This document shows positions 45,505 through 54,061 of a stretch of DNA of 64,000 nucleotides, one piece after another (the first letter of the stretch is position 1; every line of letters starts with the position of its first letter). Position numbers and translations under genes: made by a program. Below the pieces are notes generated by a model. That model saw only the letters and a program-made list of their open reading frames with translations, was not told the DNA's origin and ran no database searches. This DNA comes from Flavobacterium piscinae (GTDB lineage Bacteria; Bacteroidota; Bacteroidia; Flavobacteriales; Flavobacteriaceae). Location: the NCBI RefSeq assembly GCF_004122145.1, contig NZ_SBKQ01000004.1:186001-250000 (forward strand). The letters run 5' to 3'.

Positions 45505-47022
45505 TTATAAGGATTGAATCGCTTTTTCAATTCTTTTAACGGTTTCTTCCTTTCCAATTAGTTCAATAATATCAAACAAATGTGGCCCTTTTAACGCTCC
45601 AACTAAACTCAATCGAAGTGGTTGCATTACTTTCCCCATGCCAATTTCATTGGTTGTCATCCAGTCTTTTACAATCGTTTCAATGTTTAAAGAGGTAAAA
45701 TCATCTATCGATACTAAAACGTCAATCACTTGTTTCATTAAAACCGGCGTTTCCTCTTTCCAATTTTTGGATGCTTTTTCGTCATACGAAGTCGGTACCA
45801 CAAAGAAATAATCGGCTAATTCCCAAAAATCTGATACAAAATTTGCTCGTTCTTTGATGGAAGAAACGATTCTTTTCATCAACGACCTGTTTGTCATTTC
45901 GACGAAGGAGAAATCTCTTTTCTTTAAGTCAGAAATAAATAATTCCGCTAACGCTTCCTCACTTTGCTTCTGTAAATACTGATGATTAAACCATTTGTTT
46001 TTCTCCGGGTCAAATTTAGCTCCGGCTTTGTGCACACGATTCAAATCAAATTTTTCCACTAATTCATCTAATGAAAATAATTCTTGATCGGTTCCGTCAT
46101 TCCAACCTAATAACGCTAAAAAGTTGATTACTGCTTCCGGAAAATAACCGGTTTCACGATATCCGGATGAAATGCCTTCTTCCGTTTTCCATTCCAACGG
46201 GAAAACCGGAAAGCCCATTTTATCGCCATCTCGTTTGGATAATTTTCCGTTGCCAATAGGTTTTAAAATTAATGGTAAATGAGCAAATTCAGGTGCTTCC
46301 CAACCAAAAGCTTTGTACAACAAATGATGAAGTGGGAGAGAAGGCAACCATTCTTCGCCACGAATTACGTGCGACGTTTCCATCAAATGGTCATCAACAA
46401 TGTTGGCCAAATGATACGTTGGCATTCCGTCGCTTTTAAATAAAACTTTGTCATCCAGTAAGTTTGTATCAAATTTGATGTCGCCTCGAATGATGTCTTT
46501 CAATTCTAAAACCTCATTCACAGGTGTTTTAAAACGTATCACAAAATCTTCGCCGGCAGCAATTCTTCTGTTCGTTTCTTCGTCAGAAATGACCAATGAA
46601 GTATCTAATTTTTCACGATTATGCCAATTATAAATAAAGGTTTTTCCTTGTTCTTCGTGTTGTTTACGATGTTTATCTAAGGCTTCCGGAGTATCAAACG
46701 CATAATACGCCCAACCTGATTGGATCAATTGATCGGCGTATTGTTTATACAAATGCTTGCGTTCACTCTGACGATAGGGACCAAATTTTTCGTTTTTTCC
46801 AACTGTTTCGGAAGGTGAAATTCCTAACCATTCCAACGCTTCGAATATGTATTGCTCTGCTCCGGGAACAAAGCGATTTTGGTCAGTATCTTCAATACGC
46901 AGATAAAAAACACCGTTATTTTTTTTAGCAAATAAATAATTGAATAAAGCGGTTCTTACTCCACCAATGTGCAAAGGTCCGGTTGGACTGGGTGCAAAAC
47001 GAACACGAACAGGTCTTGACAT
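45505..47022 (-). CDS. gltX: Glutamyl-tRNA synthetase
   Basis: This 505-residue class I GluRS has RFAPSPTGPLHIGGVRTALF with the HIGH motif, LRIEDTDQNR, and the KMSKS-type loop KLSKRDGD. The C-terminal anticodon-binding helical domain is complete. I chose the ATG at 47022 (MSRPVRVRFAP): a TATCTTTG promoter element lies just upstream, and the ATG at 47043 would sit inside it. Odd feature: residues about 369-377 (DFSFVEMTN) and flanks are encoded by a copy of a dispersed 26-base repeat that also occurs between folB and tRNA-Cys. Confidence 0.95.
   Translation of the reverse strand: MSRPVRVRFAPSPTGPLHIGGVRTALFNYLFAKKNNGVFYLRIEDTDQNRFVPGAEQYIFEALEWLGISPSETVGKNEKFGPYRQSERKHLYKQYADQLIQSGWAYYAFDTPEALDKHRKQHEEQGKTFIYNWHNREKLDTSLVISDEETNRRIAAGEDFVIRFKTPVNEVLELKDIIRGDIKFDTNLLDDKVLFKSDGMPTYHLANIVDDHLMETSHVIRGEEWLPSLPLHHLLYKAFGWEAPEFAHLPLILKPIGNGKLSKRDGDKMGFPVFPLEWKTEEGISSGYRETGYFPEAVINFLALLGWNDGTDQELFSLDELVEKFDLNRVHKAGAKFDPEKNKWFNHQYLQKQSEEALAELFISDLKKRDFSFVEMTNRSLMKRIVSSIKERANFVSDFWELADYFFVVPTSYDEKASKNWKEETPVLMKQVIDVLVSIDDFTSLNIETIVKDWMTTNEIGMGKVMQPLRLSLVGALKGPHLFDIIELIGKEETVKRIEKAIQSL
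45892..45917 (-). repeat. Dispersed 26-base repeat, copy inside gltX
   Basis: The reverse complement of this stretch matches 23704-23729 at 22 of 26 bases. It is read in frame as part of the GluRS C-terminal domain. From memory, repeats with a GTCATTTCGACGAAGG-type core are frequent between genes in Flavobacteriaceae; I cannot check this here. Confidence 0.65.
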
Positions 47023-47040
47023 TTGTAAATAATTTTTTTG

Positions 47041-47048
47041 CAAAGATA
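47041..47048 (-). promoter_or_regulatory. Candidate -7 promoter element for gltX
   Basis: The minus strand reads TATCTTTG (TAnnTTTG), 18 bases before the chosen ATG at 47022. Confidence 0.55.
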
Positions 47049-47094
47049 AGATTTAGTTTGCTTTTTCTGTTGAATCAGGATAGAGAGGAATGAT

Positions 47095-48123
47095 TTATTT
47101 CATTTCTTCCGGTATTCTTTTGTTCATGATTGAAAACCAAAGAGGCGGAATAAACGACAAAACCATTGAAGTGGGATAGCCGTAAGGTAATTGTGGACTT
47201 TCCTCATGACATTCTAAAATTTGATATTCCTTGGTCGATTTATAATGATGGTCACTGTGTCTGGTTAGTTCATATAAAATGATTCTTCCCAAAATATGAT
47301 TGGAATTCCAAGAATGTTTTTCGGTTACTCGTTCATATCGGCCGGATGGTAATTTTTTTCTTTTTAACCCATAATGTTCAATATAATTGATGGTTTCTAA
47401 CAAAAGAAAACCGATTATGCCGGCAGAGATTCCAACGATTAAGACTTTTAAACCAAAAAAAGCATATAGGCTTATCAAGTAGGTGATTTGAAGAATAGTA
47501 AACCAAAACATGTCATTTTTTGGGGAGAAAAAAGAAGTGTTATTGATTTCATTAATTTTTTTCTGAATTTTCCAGGCTTTCATATATGTTCCACTAACGG
47601 CTTGCCACCAAAAAGAGTATAAATTCTGATTGTATTTTGCCGTTGAAGGATCTTCCGGAGTAGAAACATCCAAATGATGTCCGTGATTGTGTTCGATGAA
47701 AAAATGGGTATAATGACTTGGAACAAGCAATAATTTTCCTAAAATTCGCTCAAATAATATTTTTCGATGACCCAACTCATGAGCAACATTTATTCCGTTA
47801 GAACCCAAAATAATTCCTAAACTGAGCACTATTCCGATTAATTCATACAGTTGTAACGAAGTTGTTTGAACGATTTTAAACGTAAAAAAGAGACTTCCAT
47901 ATACAATTAAGATATTCAGGTACAACAACCAGTCATAGAGTTTATTTTTCAATTTTTTTTCTTTTTCCTCGTCTGAATAATTGGAATGATTAAGCGGTAG
48001 AATGTATTCCAGAATAGGAATAAAAATAAACACAAAAACAATTAAAAAATAAGACCAAAAGCCTTGTTGAAAAATACATAAAATTCCAACCAAAGGGATA
48101 CTGTATGCCCATAAGTATTTCAT
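47095..48123 (-). CDS. Alkane 1-monooxygenase (AlkB-type) family protein
   Basis: A 342-residue integral-membrane di-iron hydroxylase of the fatty-acid desaturase superfamily. The three histidine boxes are present: HELGHR, EHNHGHHLDVSTPEDP and RHSDHH. The AlkB-specific NYIEHYGLKR lies between the second and third. About six helices surround them. It could hydroxylate alkanes or other fatty chains at the terminal position; no rubredoxin or rubredoxin reductase gene is adjacent, so the electron donor is elsewhere. In Flavobacteria such genes also occur in strains not known to grow on alkanes, so the substrate is uncertain. Confidence 0.88.
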   Translation of the reverse strand: MKYLWAYSIPLVGILCIFQQGFWSYFLIVFVFIFIPILEYILPLNHSNYSDEEKEKKLKNKLYDWLLYLNILIVYGSLFFTFKIVQTTSLQLYELIGIVLSLGIILGSNGINVAHELGHRKILFERILGKLLLVPSHYTHFFIEHNHGHHLDVSTPEDPSTAKYNQNLYSFWWQAVSGTYMKAWKIQKKINEINNTSFFSPKNDMFWFTILQITYLISLYAFFGLKVLIVGISAGIIGFLLLETINYIEHYGLKRKKLPSGRYERVTEKHSWNSNHILGRIILYELTRHSDHHYKSTKEYQILECHEESPQLPYGYPTSMVLSFIPPLWFSIMNKRIPEEMK

Positions 48124-48174
48124 GATACAAATCGTTTTTCTAAAATTAGAAAATTCTTTTAAAAACTTTTAACT

Positions 48175-48203
48175 TTTGACTAAAAAATAAAATTGTACTT
48201 TTA
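48175..48203 (+). promoter_or_regulatory. Candidate promoter for the DUF4175 gene
   Basis: TTTG at 48175-48178 and TACTTTTA at 48196-48203, 17 bases apart, fit the Bacteroidetes -33/-7 pair with one mismatch. They lie 28 bases before the TTG start. Confidence 0.5.
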
Positions 48204-48230
48204 TCGGTTACAAGTAAAAGCCTTATTATT

Positions 48231-51200
48231 TTGGAAACAAAGTCGCTGATTTATCAAAAGTTAGAAGCATTTATCAAAAAATATTACACCAATGAATTAC
48301 TCAAAGGAGTTATTTTGTTCGTTGGCTTAGGGTTGTTGTATTTCTTTTTTACCCTTTTTATAGAATATTTTCTTTGGTTAAAACCAACCGGAAGAACCAT
48401 CCTTTTTTGGACTTTTGTAGGGGTTGAGCTTTACTTATTATCACGTTTTATATTGTTTCCGCTCTTCAAATTATTTAAGCTTCAAAAAGGAATTGACTAC
48501 AAACAAGCCTCACATATTATTGGAAATCATTTTACGGAAGTGAATGACAAACTCACGAACTTTCTTCAATTAGCGGAAAACAATCAACAATCAGAGCTGC
48601 TTTTGGCCTCTATTGAACAAAAAGGAAAAAGTTTGCAACCGATTCCGTTTAATAACGCGATTAATTTCAAGAAGAACACCAAATACCTTCCGTGGGCCAT
48701 TGTTCCGCTATTATTTTTGAGTTTCTTTATGTTGTCGGGAAATAGCGATATAATTGCCGATAGCATGAATCGAGTAGTACGATACAATGAGAAATTTTCG
48801 CCACCGGCACCTTTTTCGTTTGTGGTATTGAATGATAATTTACAAACCGAACAAGGTTCAGATTTTATTTTGCAAGTGAAATCAGAAGGAAAGGTAATTC
48901 CTGAAAATGCAATGATATTTATTGGCGAAGAAAGTTATTACATGGAAAGTACCAAACCAGGTGTTTTTGAATATCGTTTTACGAAACCTTCAAAAAACAT
49001 TACTTTTCATGTGGAATCCAATTCGGTTGCTACACCTGATTTGGAACTTTCAGTAGTGGCTGTTCCAACGATTTCTAATTTTGAAATGGTTTTACAGTTT
49101 CCATCGTATTTAAACCGAAAAGCAGAAGTTATCAAAGGATCCGGTAATGCAATTGTTCCTGAAGGAACGAGGGTGAGTTGGAAAATAAATGCTCTTTCTA
49201 CCTCAAAAATTGAATATTCCGATGGTTCCGGATTTATCAAATTTAATCAAGAATATGAGGTGTTTAAATTGTCTAAAAACATTGTTCAAAATACAGAATA
49301 TCAACTACTTACTTCTAATGCTAAAATCAAACATTACGAGAAGTTAAACTATCAAATTTCAACGATTAAAGATCAATTTCCTACCATTACAGTCAACAAT
49401 GCTCCGGATAGTTTGCGAATGGAGAAGAATATTTTAATCGGACAAGTGTCAGATGATATTGGACTTTCTAAGTTGCAAATTGTCTATTATCCAAAAAACA
49501 ATGAAAAAGCAGCTTTAAAATCATCTATTCCGGTCAAAAAGGATGTGTTTGATCAATTTATCTTCATGTTTCCCGGAAATCTTCCGGTGGAGGAAGGGGT
49601 TTCTTATGAATATTATTTTGAAGTCTTTGATAATGACGCAATTCACAATTATAAAAGTTCAAAATCATCTGTTTTCTCAGACCGAATCAGTACGGAAGAA
49701 GAACGGGAAGAAGAGCAATTGAAACAACAAAATGACAATATCAATAGTATTCAGAAGTCTTTAAAAAATCAAGATAAGCAGTTATCTGAGCTAGAAAAGC
49801 TTCAGAAAATGAGCAAAGAAAAGGAAAGCTTAGAATTTAAAGACAAACAAAAAATAAATGATTTCATCAAACGCCAAAAGCAACAAGAGGAAATGATGAA
49901 AGAATTTACTAAGGATTTGAAGAATAATTTGAACGAGTTTAACAAAGATGAAAAAGACGAATTCAAAGAACAGCTTGAAAAACGTGCTGAAAATGCTGAA
50001 AAACAATCGGAAGAAAATCAAAAATTACTAGATGAACTTCAAAAACTCTCAGAGAAGATTCAGGATTTAGACATCGAAGAAAAGTTAGATAAAATTAAAC
50101 AAAATGCGAAAAACCAAACGAAAAACCTCGAGCAATTAGTTGAATTAACTAAAAAGTATTACGTTGAAAAGAAAGCAGAACAGCTCATGAAGAAGCTGGA
50201 TAAACTAGCTGAAAAACAAGAGAGTTTATCAAAAGAAGAAAAAGAAAACACTTCTGCTAAGCAAGAGGAATTAAACAAAGAGTTTGATAAATTGCAAGAA
50301 GAATTTCGTGAATTAGAAAAAGAAAACAAAGAATTAAAAAAGCCTTTAGACATTCCTTCTGACGAAAAGCAAGAAAAAAGCATAGAAGAAGACATGCAAA
50401 AAGCCTCTGATGAGTTACTAAAAGACCAAAAAGAAAAAGCTAAACCAAAACAAAAAAGTGCTGCCCAAAAAATGAAACAAATGAGTCAACAAATGGCTCA
50501 AAGTATGGCTGGAGGTGATATGGAGCAACTCGAAGAAGATGTCAAAATGATGCGTCAAATACTTGACAATTTATTGGCTTTTTCTTTTTCTCAAGAAGAG
50601 TTGATGAAACAATTTAAAGGATTGAAAAAAGGAGCACCTTCTTATAATAAATACCTTAAAATTCAACAAGATTTGAAACAGCAATTCAAACACGTTGATG
50701 ATAGTTTGTTTGCTATGTCATTACGAAACGAGATGATAACTGAGAAAGTGACGGAAGAAATAGGAAACGTGCATTACAATGTAGATAAAGCTCTAGAATC
50801 CTTAGCAGAAGCAATAATTTCCAAAGGTGTTTCCCACCAACAATATACAGTAGCAGCGTCCAATCGATTAGCCGATTTTTTGTCAGACATCATGAATAAC
50901 ATGCAGATGTCAATGCAAGGGATGGGTTCCGGTTCTTCCGGAAAACCTAAACGGGGTCAAGGGAAAGGTGGCGGACAATTACCGGATATCATCCAAAAGC
51001 AACAAGGTTTGTCTGAAAAGATGAAAAAAGGCATGGAAAAAGGGGAAAAGCCCAGTGATGGAAAAGACGGGGAGAAAGGGGAAAAACCCGGCGGAAAAGA
51101 AGGTAGCAAAGATGGTGATAAAGGCAAAGGTAATCAAAAAGGAAATAAGCCCGGCGAAGGAAGTGGTGGTGGCCAAAGTAATAATGACGGAGAAGAAAAT

Positions 51201-51605
51201 GCACGAGAATTGATGGAAATTTTTCAAGAACAGCGTCGTTTACGTCAACAATTAGAAGATGAATTAAGAAAGAAAGGACTAACTCCCGGCGGACAAAAGG
51301 TGTTGGATCAAATGAAAGATGCAGAGAAACAAATTTTGAATAAAGGATTCAAAAACGAAGTGCTTCAACGGATGTTGAACATCAATTATGAAATGTTGAA
51401 ATTAGAAAAAGCATTGCAACAGCAAGGTGAAGATACCAAACGACAATCAGAAACAAACACAAAAGATTTTAATAATTCAGTGAAACCTCTTTCGCCTGAA
51501 TTACAACAATATTTGAATAGTGTTGAAATTTTAAATCGACAAAGCTTACCTTTGCGTCCAAATTATAACCAAAAGGTACAGCAATACTTTAAAAAGAATG
51601 ATTAG
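48231..51605 (+). CDS. DUF4175 family large membrane protein
   Basis: This 1124-residue Bacteroidetes protein has two N-terminal membrane helices (about 23-45 and 58-75) and a third near 150-167. A beta-rich region (170-480) is followed by a long coiled-coil (about 490-750) with Glu/Lys/Gln heptads. A Gly/Lys-rich low-complexity stretch (about 900-985) comes before a helical end. The function is unknown. The only plausible start is TTG at 48231: no in-frame ATG precedes the conserved N-terminus, and the promoter is just upstream. The stop overlaps ybeY by eight bases. DUF4175-ybeY-mnmG is, as I recall, a common order in Flavobacteria. Confidence 0.87.
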   Translation: METKSLIYQKLEAFIKKYYTNELLKGVILFVGLGLLYFFFTLFIEYFLWLKPTGRTILFWTFVGVELYLLSRFILFPLFKLFKLQKGIDYKQASHIIGNHFTEVNDKLTNFLQLAENNQQSELLLASIEQKGKSLQPIPFNNAINFKKNTKYLPWAIVPLLFLSFFMLSGNSDIIADSMNRVVRYNEKFSPPAPFSFVVLNDNLQTEQGSDFILQVKSEGKVIPENAMIFIGEESYYMESTKPGVFEYRFTKPSKNITFHVESNSVATPDLELSVVAVPTISNFEMVLQFPSYLNRKAEVIKGSGNAIVPEGTRVSWKINALSTSKIEYSDGSGFIKFNQEYEVFKLSKNIVQNTEYQLLTSNAKIKHYEKLNYQISTIKDQFPTITVNNAPDSLRMEKNILIGQVSDDIGLSKLQIVYYPKNNEKAALKSSIPVKKDVFDQFIFMFPGNLPVEEGVSYEYYFEVFDNDAIHNYKSSKSSVFSDRISTEEEREEEQLKQQNDNINSIQKSLKNQDKQLSELEKLQKMSKEKESLEFKDKQKINDFIKRQKQQEEMMKEFTKDLKNNLNEFNKDEKDEFKEQLEKRAENAEKQSEENQKLLDELQKLSEKIQDLDIEEKLDKIKQNAKNQTKNLEQLVELTKKYYVEKKAEQLMKKLDKLAEKQESLSKEEKENTSAKQEELNKEFDKLQEEFRELEKENKELKKPLDIPSDEKQEKSIEEDMQKASDELLKDQKEKAKPKQKSAAQKMKQMSQQMAQSMAGGDMEQLEEDVKMMRQILDNLLAFSFSQEELMKQFKGLKKGAPSYNKYLKIQQDLKQQFKHVDDSLFAMSLRNEMITEKVTEEIGNVHYNVDKALESLAEAIISKGVSHQQYTVAASNRLADFLSDIMNNMQMSMQGMGSGSSGKPKRGQGKGGGQLPDIIQKQQGLSEKMKKGMEKGEKPSDGKDGEKGEKPGGKEGSKDGDKGKGNQKGNKPGEGSGGGQSNNDGEENARELMEIFQEQRRLRQQLEDELRKKGLTPGGQKVLDQMKDAEKQILNKGFKNEVLQRMLNINYEMLKLEKALQQQGEDTKRQSETNTKDFNNSVKPLSPELQQYLNSVEILNRQSLPLRPNYNQKVQQYFKKND

Positions 51606-52017
51606 TTTTAATTATGAAATCGATTTTGAACTCAGTAGTGAATCCGATTTTACCACTTGGATTCAAAACATAATCGCTTCAGAAAACAAAGAAGAAGGAG
51701 ATATCAACTATATTTTTTGTGATGATGAATATTTACACAGAATTAATGTTGAGTACCTCAATCACGACACGCTGACTGATATTATTAGCTTCGACTACAG
51801 TGAAGGAAATTTTTTACACGGAGATATTTTTATTTCCGTGGAAAGAGTGGCTGAAAACGCAAATGAATTTAATGTTTCTTTTGACAACGAATTGAAAAGA
51901 GTGATGGCTCATGGCGTGCTTCATTACTGTGGCTATAAAGACAAAAGCAAAAGTGACGCATTGCTAATGCGTCAAAAAGAAGAAGAAAAAATCATGATGT
52001 TCCACGTGGAACATTAA
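51598..52017 (+). CDS. ybeY: rRNA maturation RNase YbeY
   Basis: This 139-residue metal-dependent endoribonuclease acts in 16S rRNA 3'-end maturation and ribosome quality control. The zinc motif HGVLHYCGYKDKS (H3xH5xH-type; the third ligand position is taken by Asp/Lys context here) and the preceding YLNHDTLTDIISFDY are typical. The start overlaps the DUF4175 gene by eight bases. The last five codons (FHVEH) and the stop lie within and just after a perfect parS palindrome (51998-52013), so the C-terminal tail is shaped by a DNA segregation site. Confidence 0.93.
   Translation: MISFNYEIDFELSSESDFTTWIQNIIASENKEEGDINYIFCDDEYLHRINVEYLNHDTLTDIISFDYSEGNFLHGDIFISVERVAENANEFNVSFDNELKRVMAHGVLHYCGYKDKSKSDALLMRQKEEEKIMMFHVEH
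51998..52013. promoter_or_regulatory. parS site 1 (ParB binding), inside the ybeY 3' end
   Basis: TGTTCCACGTGGAACA is a perfect 16-base palindrome and differs at one position from the widely conserved chromosomal parS consensus TGTTnCACGTGAAACA. Confidence 0.85.
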
Positions 52018-52036
52018 AAAAAAGATAAGCGTGAAT

Positions 52037-52052
52037 TGTTTCACGTGGAACA
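52037..52052. promoter_or_regulatory. parS site 2 (ParB binding), upstream of mnmG
   Basis: TGTTTCACGTGGAACA exactly matches the reverse complement of the parS consensus. It lies 39 bases after the start of site 1 and 12 bases before the mnmG ATG. Confidence 0.9.
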
Positions 52053-52063
52053 AATAAAGAAGT

Positions 52064-53935
52064 ATGTTTCAAGACAAGTATGATGTAATTGTGGTTGGGG
52101 CTGGGCACGCGGGTTCAGAAGCCGCTGCTGCTGCTGCCAATATGGGTTGTAAAACTTTATTGGTTACCATGAATTTGCAAACCATCGGTCAAATGTCCTG
52201 TAATCCTGCAATGGGCGGAATTGCAAAAGGGCAAATTGTTCGTGAGATTGATGCGTTAGGCGGTTATTCGGGAATTGTTTCAGATAAAACGGCTATTCAG
52301 TTTAAAATGTTGAATAAATCGAAAGGTCCGGCCATGTGGTCGCCAAGGGTTCAAAGTGACCGAATGCGGTTTGCAGAAGAATGGCGTTTGATGTTGGAAA
52401 ACACTCCAAACGTTGATTTCTATCAAGAAATGGTGGCCGGATTAATTATTAAAAACAATGTTATTAAAGGGATCAAAACGTCATTAGGAATTGAAATAAA
52501 AGCAAAAACTGTAGTGTTAACGAATGGAACTTTTCTTAATGGTTTAATTCATATTGGTGAAAAACAATTCGGAGGAGGAAGAGCAGGGGAAAGTGCTGCT
52601 TTCGGGATAACCGAAGATTTAGTTAAACTTGGGTTTGAATCAGGAAGAATGAAAACCGGAACACCTCCCAGAGTGGATGGTCGTTCATTGGATTATACTA
52701 AAATGAGAGAAGAAAAAGGAGATGACAAACCACATAAATTCTCTTATTTAGATTCTTCAAAACCCTTGACACATCAAAAATCATGTTGGATGACATATAC
52801 ATCTGGAACTGTTCATGATCTGTTACGCGAAGGGTTTGATCGTTCTCCTATGTTTAATGGACGAATTCAAAGTACAGGACCACGTTATTGTCCTTCCATT
52901 GAAGATAAAATCAATCGTTTTGCAGATAAAGACAGACATCAATTGTTCGTTGAGCCGGAAGGTTGGAATACAGTTGAAGTATATGTTAATGGTTTTTCAA
53001 CCTCTTTACCGGAAGAAGTGCAATATAAAGCCCTCCGTTCTGTAGAAGGTTTTGAAAACGTGAAGTTTTTCCGTCCCGGCTATGCTATCGAATACGATTA
53101 TTTTCCACCAACGCAATTAAAACACACATTAGAAACTAAATTAGTAGACGGATTGTATTTTGCCGGACAAATCAATGGAACAACCGGTTATGAAGAAGCC
53201 GCTTCTCAAGGGTTAATGGCAGGAATTAATGCAGCTCTAAAAGTACAAGAGCGTGAACCTTTTATACTAAAAAGAGATGAAGCTTATATTGGTGTATTGA
53301 TTGATGATTTAATTACTAAAGGAACAGAAGAACCGTATAGAATGTTTACCTCACGAGCAGAATACAGAACTTTATTGCGTCAGGATAATGCCGATGAACG
53401 ATTAACACCTAAAGGATTTGAATTAGGATTAGCATCAGAAGATAGATTAATTCGAATGAATCATAAGTTTAATGAAGCTCAAAAAATGGTTGACTTTTTC
53501 AGAGAAACCAGTATTTCTCCTGAAGAAGCAAATCCGGTTTTAGAAACAAAGGGAAGCTCTTTAATGGTTCAATCAGACAAAATGTACAAAGTGTTTTCAA
53601 GACCACAAATTGATTTAGAAGACATTGTTTTGTTTGATAAAGTAAAAGAATATATATCAGCAAATCAATTAGACGAAGAAACGGTAGAACAAGCGGAAAT
53701 TCAAGTAAAATATAACGGCTATATTGAAAAAGAGCGGAATAATGCTGATAAATTAAAACGCTTAGAAGACGTAAAAATTCCTGAGAACTTTGATTTTGAC
53801 AAAATTAAATCATTGTCGTATGAAGCAAGAGAAAAATTTAAAAAAATTCGTCCGGTTACTGTTTCGCAAGCATCACGAATTAGCGGCGTGAATCCAAGTG
53901 ATATTTCTATTTTATTAATTTATATGGGAAGATAA
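52064..53935 (+). CDS. mnmG: tRNA uridine-5-carboxymethylaminomethyl(34) synthesis enzyme MnmG
   Basis: A 623-residue FAD enzyme (formerly GidA) that works with MnmE to modify the wobble uridine of several tRNAs. The FAD loop VVGAGHAGSEAAAAAANMG is at residues 10-28. MSCNPAMGGIAKGQIVREID, RGPA-type KSKGPAMWSPRVQSDR, and KTGTPPRVDGRSLDY are diagnostic. The C-terminal helical domain is complete (YEAREKFKKIRPVTVSQASRI...). It lies between parS sites on both sides; mnmG is near the origin in many bacteria. Confidence 0.97.
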   Translation: MFQDKYDVIVVGAGHAGSEAAAAAANMGCKTLLVTMNLQTIGQMSCNPAMGGIAKGQIVREIDALGGYSGIVSDKTAIQFKMLNKSKGPAMWSPRVQSDRMRFAEEWRLMLENTPNVDFYQEMVAGLIIKNNVIKGIKTSLGIEIKAKTVVLTNGTFLNGLIHIGEKQFGGGRAGESAAFGITEDLVKLGFESGRMKTGTPPRVDGRSLDYTKMREEKGDDKPHKFSYLDSSKPLTHQKSCWMTYTSGTVHDLLREGFDRSPMFNGRIQSTGPRYCPSIEDKINRFADKDRHQLFVEPEGWNTVEVYVNGFSTSLPEEVQYKALRSVEGFENVKFFRPGYAIEYDYFPPTQLKHTLETKLVDGLYFAGQINGTTGYEEAASQGLMAGINAALKVQEREPFILKRDEAYIGVLIDDLITKGTEEPYRMFTSRAEYRTLLRQDNADERLTPKGFELGLASEDRLIRMNHKFNEAQKMVDFFRETSISPEEANPVLETKGSSLMVQSDKMYKVFSRPQIDLEDIVLFDKVKEYISANQLDEETVEQAEIQVKYNGYIEKERNNADKLKRLEDVKIPENFDFDKIKSLSYEAREKFKKIRPVTVSQASRISGVNPSDISILLIYMGR

Positions 53936-53986
53936 AAGTTATTCAGTAGGCAGATTAAAGTGTTCAGTTTAATACTAATCATTAAT

Positions 53987-54002
53987 TGTTCCACGTGAAA
54001 CT
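53987..54002. promoter_or_regulatory. parS site 3 (ParB binding), after mnmG
   Basis: TGTTCCACGTGAAACT matches the parS consensus at every specified position except the last base. It sits in the 126-base gap between mnmG and the methyltransferase gene. Confidence 0.82.
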
Positions 54003-54061
54003 ATTTTCGAAAACCCAACAAACACTTAGTGTTCCACAACAATGGCACGTTATAATTTAAA

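Noticed and set aside
54018-54033. Fourth parS-like site (TGTTCCACAACA...)
   Set aside because: Only the left half-site matches; the CACGTG core is missing.
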